From Eumeta japonica (Eukaryota; Arthropoda; Insecta; Lepidoptera; Psychidae), in contig BGZK01000839.1 in NCBI GenBank assembly GCA_005406025.1, forward strand, positions 186,001-250,000: 64,000 nucleotides of DNA, given 5' to 3'. The notes under the pieces are model-generated. The model made no database searches. It saw only the letters and a program-made list of their open reading frames with translations, and was not told the DNA's origin. Shown piece after piece: positions 22,094 through 35,139 of this stretch (within the stretch, counting starts at the first letter, position 1; each line of letters begins with the position of its first letter). Made by a program: the position numbers and the translations under genes.

Positions 22094-25000
22094 TTAACAT
22101 TGTGGTGCGGCACTAAGCGTAGCGTCGTACCACAGTGCTAAGTCTGTATAATATCGCCATCTACGTCAAATAGACGTCACTTAGCCACGTTTTCCTCAGT
22201 GTAAAAGAGACAAATATAGTTATTCGTTTAAATTTTAATTATTTCACAGCTACGACTTCAAAATTGATTAATACGCTCAAGGCCTCATAAATAGATTTGC
22301 AAATCTAGTAGTATAATTATGTACTTCGAATGTTATAGGATAAATTAGATTCGTGTAGATTAATTATATAAACTCTTTTTATAAACTTTTACTGGATAGA
22401 GCTGCGTATGCTTATACTGTTCGTAGAACATCCGAATGCTGAGCACGAAAATATCCTTTAAGAGCTTAAAAGAATCCTTAAATGCTTGTTACGGCTTGTA
22501 TATAGAAATTCTAGTATCTAGGTATATTTTCTCCGACATGCAGTTGTTTGCGTCATGATGTTTTATGTCGCCATCAGCGAACATTATGTATGATAGAAAA
22601 AATAAATGCACTCAGTGAAATTTTAGACAGTCATTATTACATTTTAGAACACGAACCTCTGCCGTTTCCATTTCGAGCTTTCTACCACTGACCTACCACT
22701 ATTCTAAATCTTTTTTTTGCGTTTCATATAGGAAATTGATTTGAGCTAACTTCATGCGTAATTCATTACACTATAATCCTAAAATTTGAAGGCAGGAAAA
22801 CTAACTATCAAACTACTTTTAACCGAGAGTTTAACACATGGGGGAAACCATGGGCAAAAACTACTTTGACATGTGAATGATGACAATTCCATAGTACAAA
22901 AACTTCGACACCTTTAACATAAAATTTTAATCTACGGCTTGTAAATGTGATTGACCCAGACGTATATTGCGTATAATGCAAATTAAGCACGTGTTACAAA
23001 CGGCTTATATATATAAAAAAAAAATTTGTTAATACGTTTTCCCCAACTTAAAAAAATAAACAGGAAAATCTAGGGCAACGTTTAAACGAGTTGACGGAAC
23101 ATAAAACCAGTACTGAGCAAATATTATTTACGACGGAATAGATTAAATGGCACACGTAACTAATAATCTGAGTTGTAATTAAGGATTTGTGAATTATGGG
23201 AACTTGAGTCATTAAAAATTTTAGCTTCTTTAAAATTGGCTTTCTTTAAAATTAGTCATGTGCGTAATACGGAATCATAGTAATCAGGAAAAAATATTTT
23301 TAAGAGATAAATACAATTTCTAAAGTATTTTTTTGAACTATCTTTGAAATTTGATAACTCGTTACTTTAATATCATGGACACTATAGCACAACGTACAAA
23401 ACTTTACAGTTCTGAATTGTCTGTGAATTATGAAATACTTAGGTCCAACGCTCTTTGACCCCCCCCCCGGTTCCTATTTTACGCCATTGCGACGCTTTTG
23501 TGACTAAGTTCACAGCAGCTGTTTCGTGCGTTGTACTGTACTTAAAAAAGGTTGTTTTATAATTATTTGAAATTGAGAAATCAGTATTAGTTTTGAAATG
23601 TTGAAGTCACTTCTACGTATATTAAAAATTCCGAATATTCAATGCCCTAAGATATTAAACGTTAGGTATGTCATGTCTGTTTATTACATCATTCTAGCTC
23701 GATACGTACAGAATTCCGTATTTCTAATACGCGAGTATTGTTGCATTTCCTCTACGTATTTAAATCATTCTAATGAATAACTTTCAGAAATACCATTTCT
23801 CGTTTCGCTTTCTAAGCCGTATGTTGACTTCTTAGTATCTCGACATGTTAAAAAAATGTTATATTTTATAGTGGGTATCATAGGCATAAATTCTAATATA
23901 CATTAATGTCTGATACTTCATAATAGGTAACAATTAATATAAGAAATTTTTATAGTTTTCATTTGGAATAATCTCATATCAGGCACTCGATTTAAATAAT
24001 AATACGCCTTTCAATTAGGTAGATGTGAACATTAATTTACTCGCTATGCGTGAAAGTTCATGCTACTGACTTAATAAATTTAGTTTTCGTTTCGACATTA
24101 TTTAAAAAACAGAATAATAGTTATTTTGATAAATAAAAGTATTTTAGTGCTCTCTTTTTCTCTGAAACTCTAAATTTTGATTATGAAGATATCTTCTACA
24201 TCTCTATTAATTTCTTCAGAGTCCTATCTATACCATAGATTATTAAATAAAAAAATATTAACACCTACTACAAAATCACCAAAAAAGTTCTTAACTGCCT
24301 TTTATTCATACACACTAGGTACTTCGTCCATTCAAGATGGGGAAAACTTTTTGGCTATGATTTTTTCATAATTGTGTTTAAATTAGATGACAGCTAACTG
24401 TTTTACGTTTTACCTATCTACATTTTTGGCTATACAAGTCTATTATCTTTTTATTCTCATTAGAATATTGAAATAAATGTACAGTAAATGGAAGATCACA
24501 AAATTATTTTGTAATTTTTGATTTACCGGAATGCGGTCAAAATGATAGCATTCTTTAATTAAAAATGAACAGTTTAGGAATAGAAAATGCTTTGACTGTA
24601 CTTCCAACGAATTCAGAACAAAGTTGTTTATTAAGAGTTCGCGATGAAACATAAGTTTTACAGGAATATTATTCACCACGAAATAGGTTGATAACCTCAA
24701 CCAACCTCTATGCTGAATTCCAAATAGCTTTTGCCACGCCTAAGTACCGACGTACCATTATTTTACGCATGGCCGTTTGTTAAACGTTGGCTTTGTGATA
24801 TTTTTAATAATAATTGTCGCCGTAATGTGTCCACATTAAAATTATTGCCAAACACGACCTACTGATCTATAGACACCAAATGTATAACTTTTAAGAACAA
24901 AATCTACAATAATGGCAACGTGGGGACCACGAATATGGTTATGGTAGGTAGTAAACAATGTCAGTAAAAAGGCATACACGTGTTGACCGATAGTAAATTA

Positions 25001-25435
25001 ATATTAATTAGAATAATTAATTTTAGAGGTGTTATTTATTAAGTTTTATTACACAGAAATTTAACATAATATAGGTTAAGTCCAAAAGATTACACCTTAA
25101 ATATTACTCACCACATAGCGCGGTTGCATATTCCTTCACGTGTGAACGGGACTTGGCTGTCATTTCGAACGTGCTTGAGCTTTTCAGATTTAAACAAATG
25201 AATTTTTTTGGAATGATATAATTTTGAGCGATATATTAAGATATATATTATTTATAGATTAACACAATTATTAGAAGTTGCATTTTATATAATTATATAT
25301 AATACTAACTAAATATCACAATAAAATATATTCGATCTAAAATTAATTGGAGTTTTTAAGGATACGTTATAACCGATAAGGCTTCATTTTGAAAATTTAT
25401 GTGTTGTTGCTTTTTGAGCTCATAATGATTTAGAC
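22094..25435. other. No gene recognised
   Basis: AT-rich DNA. A poly-C run with flanking sequence (about 23455-23570) resembles, in part inverted, a stretch at 28800-28990 and is probably a dispersed repeat. No coding exon could be supported. Confidence 0.35.
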
Positions 25436-25830
25436 ACGCGTGCGAGCAGACGTGCGAGCGCGGAGAGTACGAGTGAACGACTGAAGAAGAGAGCGAAACT
25501 ATTGAACGATTATATCTCGGTCTAGCACGGCGGAATGAAAGGAAATCAAGCGTCGCATGCGCACGTTTTTGCCGTGGTTTTATCATGTGGCGTAGTGTGG
25601 CGCTGGTGCTGTTGTCGAATGGCTATCGGACCGATAACGAACGAGGGGCGCGGCGGGTGACGCGCGGCCGGAGGGGGGAAGTGGAAGAGGGGGTGCCGCC
25701 CGTGCCACGCTTGTGGAACCAGCGTGTTCACTCGACAGATACATTGGTATTTTTAGATGTTCGAACAGAAATACATCTAAGTAATTACCGTCGCGAGGGC
25801 ATTTTGCGAGAGCACAGGAGAATTTAGCGT
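25436..25830. promoter_or_regulatory. GC/CpG-rich island, possible promoter or first exon
   Basis: This is the most GC-rich stretch between the transporters, with many CpG dinucleotides (gtgcgagcgcggagag near 25450 and the run of cgcgg/gcgcggcc near 25650-25680). On the minus strand it contains cttcagtcgttcactcg, which has an initiator-like TCAGT. It holds open frames on both strands (for example 80 codons on + from 25585), none with family resemblance. It could be the promoter and untranslated first exon of a gene reading either way. No strand can be fixed from sequence. Confidence 0.35.
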
Positions 25831-26639
25831 GGGTTCACTCCAACGACGGTTCAATCGAATCGATTATTAACCTCATCGCGTATTACCTGCCTTTTTATTT
25901 ACTTTCGTTTAAACAATTGATGGTGAAAATCCACCATTAAATAGCGTTTTTATACTTGAAGAATAATTTTTGCAATCCCATCATAAAAATATTTGTGATA
26001 AACCATTGTCCCGACAAGTCAACTAAACTCCGCTATTTTCGGACTGAAAAAGCGTACAAATATAATAAACTATAAACCTACTTTTTCAAGGTTTAAGAGT
26101 AACAAAAACTCTTTCGAATGTCGCTAATTCGATCTTATAATCAATCGCAATCTTTTTTTAGTTTTTCCTAGATGTCTCGATCGCATTGACTTATTACAAA
26201 TACCTTTATGGCGTTCATAAAATTCTTTGAAGATTAAATATTAATAAATTTTTGAAAACAATAATTGATCATTGTTAACATTAACATTTTTAACAATTTT
26301 TATTTTGGAAATTATTCGAAAGTCAATCCTAAAAGAAATTTGTTCAAAAATTCTAAATCTGGTCCTAATCATGTAACAGTAATGTACTTAGGAGTCATTT
26401 AAAATAAGTATTGGTATTGTAATCTTTTCATAGTCATATCTTTCACTTAAATTTGAGATTATTTATTATTTACTTAGCCGAATGAATTCGAATTAAAAAA
26501 AAATTAAAGTAAATAAAATTTATGAATCTCATGAATACGACCAAGTCTCTCGATTTATTTAGAAGTTATTTAAAGATTTTTTTTCTTTTTATATGTGATC
26601 CGCTCGGTGTATATTTTCTTTATTAAATTGATGGACTTT

Positions 26640-27738
26640 GAATCTATGTTGCTATTTTGGGAAGTAGTGACATAATTCCATTGTTGTAGAAATTTTGGGA
26701 CTTCTGATGAAAAACAAGTGGTTTTGACAGTCCTCTCTTGATGTTAATCTAACACTACTTAAATAATTCTGAAGAGACCAAAACTGATGAAAATCTGAGG
26801 GTGCAAGATCAGTGCTTATGGTGGATAAATTAACACTTACTAACCAAGCTCTCTCAATATTTGCTGAGTGGTTGAGATCTGCCTGTAAGCAGTCTATCCT
26901 TATTAAGGTGAAAAATCACATCCTTTCTGTTGATCAATTCATGCTTTTTTTTCTCTACTTCTTGCTTGAGGCTCATCAGCTGTTGGCAGTAGAGAACCGA
27001 ATTGACGGTTTTACGTAGCGGTAAAAGCTCATAACGAATAGTGCCCTTCCTATGATCCTATTCCGACATATACATTGCATTAAGTTATTGCGAGTTAATT
27101 TAAGTTTCGCTATAGCCTGTGGATTTTGCTTGCCTTTTGACCATGTTCTATTTCGCACGTTCTTGTCGTAGGTAATCTATTTTTCATCACCAGTGATCAA
27201 TCTTTCAAAAACGGACCGGTTTCATTACGTTTCAGTAGAGAACCGCAAATGAGTACACGATGCACTGTCAAAACTGTTTTGTGGTCAATCCCCAGCTCTT
27301 CAGCTACGTCGTAAGATTAATATGCAGATCTTGCTCTACTTTGTCCAAAACGGCATCGACTTTATCCGTAACAGGTCGACCAGAGCAAGGTTCATCTTTG
27401 ACATCAAAATTACCGGACTAAAAACGTTTGAACCACTTTTGTATTACTCTTAACGACACCATATTAGGCCCGTGAACGTCACATTTTTGTTTGCAGCTTA
27501 TGTCGCGTTTGTCCCTTTTTTGTAATAAAATTTCAAAATGTATCGAATTTCTATTTGAGATTCGTTAATTTTGGTAGACAGAAAAACTATAGAAAAATGG
27601 CGGGAACACGTTTTTATTTTTTTTTAAATGTCATTTATTTAATGGTATCAAAATTAGTCAAGTACAAACAGCACAATCAAAGATATTTTACTGCAACTTT
27701 TTATTTATGACATAAGAAAAAACTTTTTCCCCGACCTA
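26640..27738 (-). mobile_element. Mariner transposon, inactive (transposase full of stops)
   Basis: Read on the minus strand from the terminal repeat (TAGGTCGGGGAAAAAG ending at 27738), this is a nearly full-length mariner transposase relic. It has RYILKFYYKKGTNAT near the N-terminus, then KWFKRF, NFDVKDEPCSGRPVTDKVDA (helix-turn-helix region), ELGIDHKTV, TVNSVLYCQQLMSLKQEVEK, and near the C-terminus DLAPSDFHQFWSLQNYL and SREDCQNHL. The layout is like the Hsmar1-type branch of mariners. Several in-frame stops and shifts make it non-functional. The far terminal repeat is not recognisable. Small open frames here, on both strands, come from it. Confidence 0.85.
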
Positions 27739-28084
27739 ATATTTCTGCGAACGACTACATAATATAGAACATTCCCTAAGCGTAAACACGGACACAAATA
27801 TGTCATCCTTGATTACAAAAAAAAAGATTCTATATGTGTCGTTTGCGGCAAATAAACATCAGGCGTAAAATAGAATGGAAAAGAACAATTTGAAGAACGA
27901 CAGATCTTTAAAATTGTTATAAAAGTTATTTAATTATTTCTCCTTCCTAAATTTCGCACGTATTCGGTCAAACTTATAGCTTTGTGTTTATTAAAATGTA
28001 CGGGGTATCGACTTTTATATTCTTACATATCTGAGTATGCTTTATTTAATCAAATTACATAAACGAGTAAAAAACATAAAAGTA

Positions 28085-28699
28085 AGGTAAGTTACAAAAA
28101 AAATTTGGAAAACGGTTGACCCTAAAGGCCAACTCTGCAACTTCCCGATAATTTTATCCGTTTCGTAGTTATTTCAAAAAAACGGTTTGTTTCAATTTCT
28201 TTCGACAACGATTTCTCGCGAACGAATCAACCGATTTTGATCCGGTTTGCGGCAATCGACGTGTTTTTAATAGGTTAAGAGCTGATTAGATTTTGAAATT
28301 GATCGGTTAAGTCATTTTAAAGTTATTTTGAAAAAAACACTTTTTTAAAAAAAAAATTCTTAGTTTTTTAAAAATTTCTCAAAATCTACCGATCCAAATC
28401 GACCCAAACTTTCAGGAAATCTAAGTTTGGTGAAACTTTTTGGAACGCCGTTTAGTGGGCTCGATTCGGTCAAGCCGTTTAAAAGTTATAAGAGATTTAC
28501 ATACATCCACACATACACACATATACACACATCCACACAGACATACGGATATCATCTCAGGGATGATTAGGGAAGCTTCCTAGACCCTCAGAACGTCGAG
28601 ATCTGATGAGAACTCGATTTTTGCAAAATGGGGTGAAACCAATAACTTCCCGAAAATTTTTGAAAATCTTCAATTTTCTTAGCGGAAAGTTAAAAAAAC
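28085..28699 (+). repeat. Dispersed repeat element, copy 1
   Basis: The block from about 28405 (aaatcgacccaaactttcag, ggaacgccgtttagtgggct, gtcaagccgtttaaaagtta) through the 'acatacatccacacatacac' run and 'catctcagggatgat' is almost repeated at 33683-34050. The right end 'cttagcggaaagttaaaa' resembles that of the MITE at 46604-46894. It has no coding content. Confidence 0.7.
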
Positions 28700-28989
28700 A
28701 AAAATCAGATTATCGTTTGAAGTATAACTCAAGAAACCAATTATCATTTCATTGAATGTTAGCATACAATACAACGCATGAACCTTTGCGGCTGTGAAAT
28801 TAGTTCCAGAAAGGGTCGCAGTGGTGTAAAATAGGCACGCGGGGAAAAAGAAGGGGTCGGGTTATACCTGCGCATGGCATCATTTGCAGGCAATTCAGAG
28901 CGGCAAAGATTCGTGTGCTGTACTGTACTAAAGTGGGAAGCCGCAGGTAGGGTCCAGTTTTGCGTTATAAAATTATTCCGTTTCCAGAA

Positions 28990-29884
28990 ACGATTCTCTC
29001 AAAGCATCAAAGGCGATACTATTCGTTAACCGTTGATTTTTTGTACATGAAATATAAATGAATTGTGACTGATTGTTTACAATTTGTTTCAATTGAGATC
29101 TCTACTGTGGTAAATTGTACAATCATACACCTAGCTAAATGGTCCCGTAATATCCTTCTATTGTAAAGTTGATATATCTAATATTACGTTTTTATATAAG
29201 GATATATGCTTTATTTTTTTTCAAGAACGGAATTGAATAATTAACTTCTATAACTATGTAAAATTCAAGTTTATAGCAATAGCAGTAAACAGTTTCTGCT
29301 ATTAAACAGTTTCTTTTTTGTATTTTAGTTGCAAAGCTTTAGTTTATTGGAGAATAATAATTGGGACTAAACGCCATCGTTATATCAATATACGCCACGG
29401 TTTCTCAAAGTGGGGGTACGCCAGTTAATCATAGAGAGTACGTGACAAAAATTATGTAATGACGGCGGCGTGGCTGATTCATATGTATAATAAGCATGAC
29501 CGTGTACGCGTTTTTAATCAATCAGAATCAAAATGAAAATCAAAAGACAAGAAGAAAATCTGGATATTCACCTATAGCGGTAAAATTTCTTTTGACAAAA
29601 TACAGAAATTGATTGAATACTGAATCCAAATTAAGACTGAAATTGAGAAATATTCTTCTGGGAACCAATTTCATTTGAGGCAAATGAAGTCGATTTGCGA
29701 ATGGGCTCACAAGACAGGATTTTTGAAAGTCTAATAGGGCTACGTGGAACTGTAAGTTTGAGAAACTTTGTTATGCGCAAAAGAGCCAATAGGCATTTAT
29801 TATTTTGTAATCATCGTCTATTACGTACAATAAAACTGGAACAATGTCATACTTACACATGGAACATTAGGTGACAAAAGTGTA

Positions 29885-29919
<35 letters not shown>

Positions 29920-30680
29920 AGTATTAAAAGCCTTTAAAATTTCTTCTGTAGTACATTTTTAAGAAACTCCATATAAATGAATAGAAGTGTGTAAATCCAC
30001 CAAATACCTTAATAATTTTCATTCTACATGTCGATCTATCGCTTGTCTAGATCTAGACTAGCATTTACATAGCCTATATTTGGGGTCGATTGGAAGTTTA
30101 ATTTAAGGGTAGGCAATAACAATTCAAATATTTTCGGGTGTATATTGTAATTTAATCTCATGAATTTAGAGTATGCATGCTATTTTGTATTTTTTGTATG
30201 AAGGTACCTTTACTTGAATATAAAATAGATATTTAAATACAAGAAAATTTAATATATCACGTTCTTAAAACATCATACAATTTATTCTAATTGCAAATGG
30301 CTATGAAAATACGTATAAAATTTAAAGCAAGTAATACGGAATGCATGCAATATATTAATGATAAGGAATAGTATTTACTTTAAATTACATTACCTTAAGT
30401 CATTAACAATTTTATGGCATTGTAAACGATATGAACTATTGTATGAGTTTCTCAAGGACAACTACTACCTAAACAAAGGAACAGACATATACCAATAAAA
30501 CTGATTTAATAATGTATAGTCATTCAGTTTTGAGTTATGTTTATTTAAACTTTCAAGTCTTTAGTACGTAGTTAGTTTAAAATTTATTGTGAAATTTGTG
30601 CGGATCGCACAAGCAAACAAAAAGTCAGTCGTTTATTTTGTGACAATTGTTACGTTAATAATTTTACTAGATAATGCCTC
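28990..30680. other. No gene recognised
   Basis: AT-rich sequence with a TA microsatellite (29885-29918). No coding exon supported. Confidence 0.35.
29885..29918. repeat. (TA)n microsatellite
   Basis: An uninterrupted TA dinucleotide run of about 34 bases. Confidence 0.9.
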
Positions 30681-30689
30681 TGACTATTC

Positions 30690-30905
30690 TTTTTCAGATA
30701 CCTCGGAAATTTCGAAATTGTAGGCAGCCAGTAATCTCCCTCTCGCAAATCTCTTGCTTGTTAATTTTTCCTTGATTTTAGGAAACAAGTAAAAATCGCA
30801 TGGAGCTAAGTCAGAGGAATATGGTGCATGACTAGTGGATGAATAGACACATTTTTTCAAATCTAAAATCTTGATCAAGTGTTCTAGCGGACGTGTCCAT
30901 TACTT
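30690..30905 (-). mobile_element. Mariner transposase fragment
   Basis: On the minus strand the frame reads HAPYSSDLAPCDFYLFPKIK and then EKLTSKRFARGRLLAAYNF. This is the conserved catalytic-domain end of a mariner transposase ('PYSPDLAPCDFfLFPKlK'). The sequence before it is frame-broken. It is a short relic of a lineage different from the copy at 26.7 kb, which has DLAPSDFH. Confidence 0.75.
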
Positions 30906-32600
30906 AGATGAAGTTGTTAGTTGTTAAACTGTGAAATATGAATCATACATTGCGCGTGGTCCGACATGCTTTTGGCCAATTTTTTTATTACTTATATTAT
31001 CGCAAAGTCGGAATTTCTATTACCACAGATAACATTTTTATGTTTTGAATTCTGCAAAGACGATGTTGAAGATTTATTATAATTATGAAATGGAAGTTAT
31101 TTACACAACTTCTAATTTCTAACTTACGGTATAATACTTACCATTTTCTAAAAAGCAATATCTTAATAGTGTTTAGATTTGTGATAAGCAATAACTCAAT
31201 ATTACAATCACATGATGCACATTAGAAAAAAAATCAACATATGCTAAAGTTACATCTGAAAAAATTTTGTTGTGAAAATAAATATTACTACGACGCATAT
31301 ATTACATACGAAATATCAGAAATGATGTTGAAATATCTTTAAGATAATTTCATAATCGTTTACGAAATGTTTTATCATGTTTGTGTAAACCTTTTATTGT
31401 CTGAAATAGGTTCGCATGAAAATCAGCTTCGACTTGCATGGCACATTATCATAAAAACATATATTTCGGACTAAACGACAATCCATGATATTTGTTATTT
31501 TTTTGTGATCACTATTTTTTTCTTTGAAGAAGTTGCAATAGATTTGATAAAATCGTCACAAAATGAAGCTCTTTGTTATTGTGAGCTAATAAATATTAAA
31601 TAAAAGGTTCCGTACCACCACAAATATGCTTGTGTTATGTTACCACTACATTCATTATAAATGTGCCAATGTGTATCGAAACATTTATAAAAGAAATGCT
31701 ATTTTATTTCATCCAGTCCAAGATCCTTAGTAAGAATTCGATTCATATCTACCCTGTTTGTTATATCAGTTCTCTTGCTTTAGGGTTTTCATTATAAACA
31801 TATTAAGTTTTAAGTTTGTATTTGTAACTATTCTATTTATTATGGAAGAGCAAAAATAATAATAAAAAAGGAATATAACATATTTCTCTGCACAGACGCC
31901 TTCTTTATTTTTTACTATTATTGTTTTGTTAAGACATCTGTTATAATAACACGTATTCTATGAAAATCTCAAATTGTTATCTATTAAATTCCAAATATAC
32001 AGCCCATTATGTGTAGGATTAAAGGATGGACGGATAGCACGGAATCCTAAAAATGAGTAGTGCCTTTTAAACGAAATATCTTTTATCCTTATTATTGAAT
32101 AATCTAATATCCAGGTAATCTGATAATATTACACGTCAACTGCCCACTGTAACAAAGATTAAGAATATGATGTCATTTTAAACAATAAGTATTGAAATTT
32201 TAACTGAAATTTCCAAGGGATATTTCCTTGAACAACGCCTGTCCGGTTTTATGCAAGGACATGGGTTCGCAAAGCCGGAATCCTTGAGCTGCTGTTTATC
32301 GCACGCTTTATTCCATTCTGGGATGATAAAATGTAATAAATCGGTTCTTCTTTCCTGTTCCTGTCCCACTCTAAAACCCTAATATTTTATCAACTTGCTA
32401 CTTCCAATTTAAAAATTTTAAATTATACGTAATCGCGGAAATTAAACAATTGTACTCTGAGGGTACTGGCATTGCTAGAAAATCTCTCTCAAGGTTTGAT
32501 TCGGACGGATTATCCCATCATGGCTTTACCCCTAAAAAGTAAGAGAGACCGAAACGCGGAGTCAGAAGGACCCCTATAGCCTATTTATTCATATTCGTAT
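30906..32600. other. No gene recognised
   Basis: AT-rich DNA with no supported exon or repeat that I can name. Confidence 0.35.
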
Positions 32601-32639
32601 TCTAATCTAGTATCGAGCGAGCTCACCACTTCAAGGCTG

Positions 32640-33590
32640 AATGCGTCACACATATTCAACTCGGTTATACGTCATGCACTTTTATCCATTTTTTCCTAGC
32701 GTTCCTTATAACGCTTTTACTTATTTTTCTTTTTGTGCCAATTTGGCAAAACCTTTTAAACCCATTGAAGTTCTTCCCTGGTTTTCCTCAAATCAGCGAA
32801 GTGAACCAGTCCCGCAACTATATATTCTAAAACGTCCAATATCTTCTTGTGGTCTTCCTCATACTGAGAGCAGCCCCACAACACATGATTATTTGTTTCT
32901 TCGCTTCATCCGCATTCATACTCCTGTCTTTCACTTAACATTATGTCTCTCAATCGGTCGTGGAAATAGCCATGCTCAGTGAGCATCTGTGAGGTATCGT
33001 GATCAGGCTCGACGAAATCTCGATCCATTCTTTCCTTAAGATTCCCTAAGAAAAAATTACAGCTCCCTCCTTTTCGCAGCACCGTTTCCACCTTCCTGTC
33101 ATGTTTTAAGGGTCTCGTTTATTGTTTGTTGCAGTATACAACTTGCTTGCTTTCGTCTTGCTTGATTAAAACGTTATGCACTGTATCAAATCTGTCATTC
33201 CACCAGTTATATTTTTTCACGTTTACAGATTTATATACCCCGAACATAGCGGCTTGCTTAGTTGCATCGCACTTTTTAGTAGCATACTCACTCACATTCT
33301 CTTTTCATTAATTGCCTCCATGGTCATCAGTAGACAAATGCGAAAGCGCTCCCAGTTTCCTTCACAATCTCAGAACCTCTGTGTCGCCGTTGAGGAGAAG
33401 CCGAGATTCAATTTTCCGTCAACGCTGAACTCTATCAATTGGTGATCATTACAACTGGCGTCCTCTATGACTATCCAAATGTCTATCCGGACGCCGCAGG
33501 TGATCGGCGTGTCATGCACCCTGACTACCTACAGTGCATTAACTTCCGCAGCAAATGCGTTTGTTCTGGATTGTAAAGTCACCTTTAAAA
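32640..33590 (-). mobile_element. R1/jockey-type LINE fragment, internally deleted
   Basis: On the minus strand, from the right, the sequence ends an endonuclease domain (GVRIDIWIVIEDASCNDHQL, the 'SDH' element of APE-type endonucleases). After a gap much too short for a reverse transcriptase, it goes on to the C-terminal tail: GRWKRC, MLTEHGYFHDRLRDIM, then a zinc-knuckle-like EYECG.SEETNNHVLWGCSQ and a final DLRKTREELQW. Most of the reverse transcriptase is therefore deleted. Stops interrupt the frames. Plus-strand open frames of up to 113 codons in this stretch are shadows. Confidence 0.65.
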
Positions 33591-33682
33591 AAAAAGATTA
33601 AAAGCAACGTTTACGGGAATTACCGCCTACATATCTCATAAGTGTCGTTTCGTTATAATTTAAAATTATTATTATTATTGGG

Positions 33683-33843
33683 TCCAAATCGACCCAAACT
33701 TTCAGGAAATCCAAGTTTGGTGAAACTCTTTGGAACGCCGTTTAGTGGGCTCGACTCGGTCAAGCCGTTTAAAAGTTATAAAAGGTTTACATACATCCAC
33801 ACATACACAATTACACACACACACACACACACACATCCACCCA

Positions 33844-33912
<69 letters not shown>

Positions 33913-34050
33913 CCTCCACACATACATACGGACATCATCTCAGGGATGATCAGGAAGCTTGCTAGACCCTCAGAACGTCGAGATGTGATGAGAACTCGAT
34001 TTTCGAAAATTGGGTGAAACTAATAACTTCCCGAAATTTTTGACGAAAAG
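33683..34050 (+). repeat. Dispersed repeat element, copy 2, with expanded CA tract
   Basis: It matches 28405-28660 over most of its length (same blocks around ggaacgccgtttagtgggct and aagccgtttaaaagttata, and the same right part catctcagggatgat...agaacgtcgagat). The imperfect 'acatac' run of copy 1 has here grown into a long CA microsatellite. Long plus-strand and minus-strand frames through it are low-complexity by-products. Confidence 0.75.
33812..33914. repeat. (CA)n microsatellite
   Basis: A CA dinucleotide tract of about 100 bases with a few interruptions (ccacccacc). Confidence 0.9.
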
Positions 34051-34069
34051 ACGCTGAGGAGGCTTATAG

Positions 34070-34985
34070 GGCGGTAATTTGTGCAAATCTGCAGTGAGCC
34101 TTTCCCTTTATAGAAAGGGAAAGGGAAAGGGAAAATACTTTATGGTTTTCCCAGCATTAGTTAAAGAGGTGGCACAGCAGGCTTGCCACTATACCCCCAC
34201 CGCTCATCAGCATCTCTGACGAAACTCTATCATATCCGGCAGCTTTTCCAATTCTTCTACGTTTTAGTGCCTTCACAATTTCATCCATCGTAATTCCACT
34301 TTCATTTCCATCATCAATCGTATATTCAGTTGCAGTAACATTGTCATCTGCAACTGTATCCTCATATGCAAAAATGCTTTCGAAATAATTTTTCCAGCGC
34401 TATTCCACATTATTTTTTTCATTCAGTAAATATCTATCATCGTCTCTAATCACATGTTTACATGATGTCTCGGGATTCTTCCGGGTCTTTTTCACCATAT
34501 GCCAAAAAGGTTGTTGGTTTTCCCGGAAATCATCCGAAAATCTCTTATCATAGCGTTCTTTTATATCATTCTTTCTTCTTTTCACATATTCTTTAGCTCT
34601 CATTTTTGCATCTTTATTACGTACTTTCAGCATCTTATAGCCTATCTTTCAAGATATCCTTTATTGATACTCTGTGATTGATCTTTACAGACAGTAAATC
34701 CAGTCATGCTTTCTTTTTTCACTGATTACTTTCCTCACCTCGAAATTCCACCATTCATTATCTTTCTTATTAACATTTGTTCTCTTATTCACTCCACATA
34801 CCTTTCTTGGTTCGTCTACTAATACAGATTTCATCACCTTCCATAATTCGTCAAGTTCTAAATATTCATACTGTTTGATTTTACTGAAACTATCTTTCAA
34901 TCGCTCTACATACTCATCTTTTCCATTTTGGTCCTGAAGCTTACCAATTTTTATTCGTTCTAACTCCGTAGTAACCATTTTCGCA
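34070..34985 (-). mobile_element. LINE fragment, N-terminal part of a reverse transcriptase
   Basis: The minus-strand frames read KDNEWWNFEVRKVISEKRKH, then a spacer with YKEA-like KMRAKEYVKRRKND, FSDDFRENQQPFWHMVKKTR, and then frame pieces with EIVKALKRRRIGKAAGYDRV and SSEMLMSGGG. That order (WWN.EV, 'F...L..N...FWK', 'A...LK.GKAAG.D.I..E.LK') is the linker and first fingers block of RTE/CR1-like LINE reverse transcriptases. It is frame-broken and cut short at about 34080, next to a GGGAAA repeat. Confidence 0.75.
34098..34133. repeat. (GGGAAA)n tract with inverted TTTCCC
   Basis: 'tttccctttatagaaaggga' runs straight into 'aagggaaagggaaaat'. It is a short purine repeat with an inverted start, at the truncated end of the LINE. 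Confidence 0.7.
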
Positions 34986-35044
34986 TGATGTCGTTAATGC
35001 TGGCATAAAGCCTTAATTCGACAGACCGCTAAGAAGTGTTCTGC

Positions 35045-35055
35045 ACCACACACAC

Positions 35056-35127
<72 letters not shown>

Positions 35128-35128
35128 T
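35045..35128. repeat. Compound (CA)n-(TG)n-(TA)n microsatellite
   Basis: A short CA run, then about 27 TG units, then about 12 TA units. The CA/TG junction is self-complementary, so the tract can fold back. Confidence 0.9.
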
Positions 35129-35139
35129 TATAAATAAAA

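Noticed and set aside
23455..28990. Shared 'tgtactgtact' and 'gtaaaatagg' motifs at 23455-23570 and 28800-28990
   Set aside because: The two parts match in opposite orientations and only over short runs. They are probably repeat fragments, too weak to define an element.
32641..33445. Plus-strand frames of 60-113 codons
   Set aside because: They are antisense shadows of the LINE fragment on the minus strand.
33642..34017. Open frames of 78-107 codons on both strands
   Set aside because: They run through the CA microsatellite and repeat copy 2. Histidine/threonine and cysteine/valine strings are low-complexity products.
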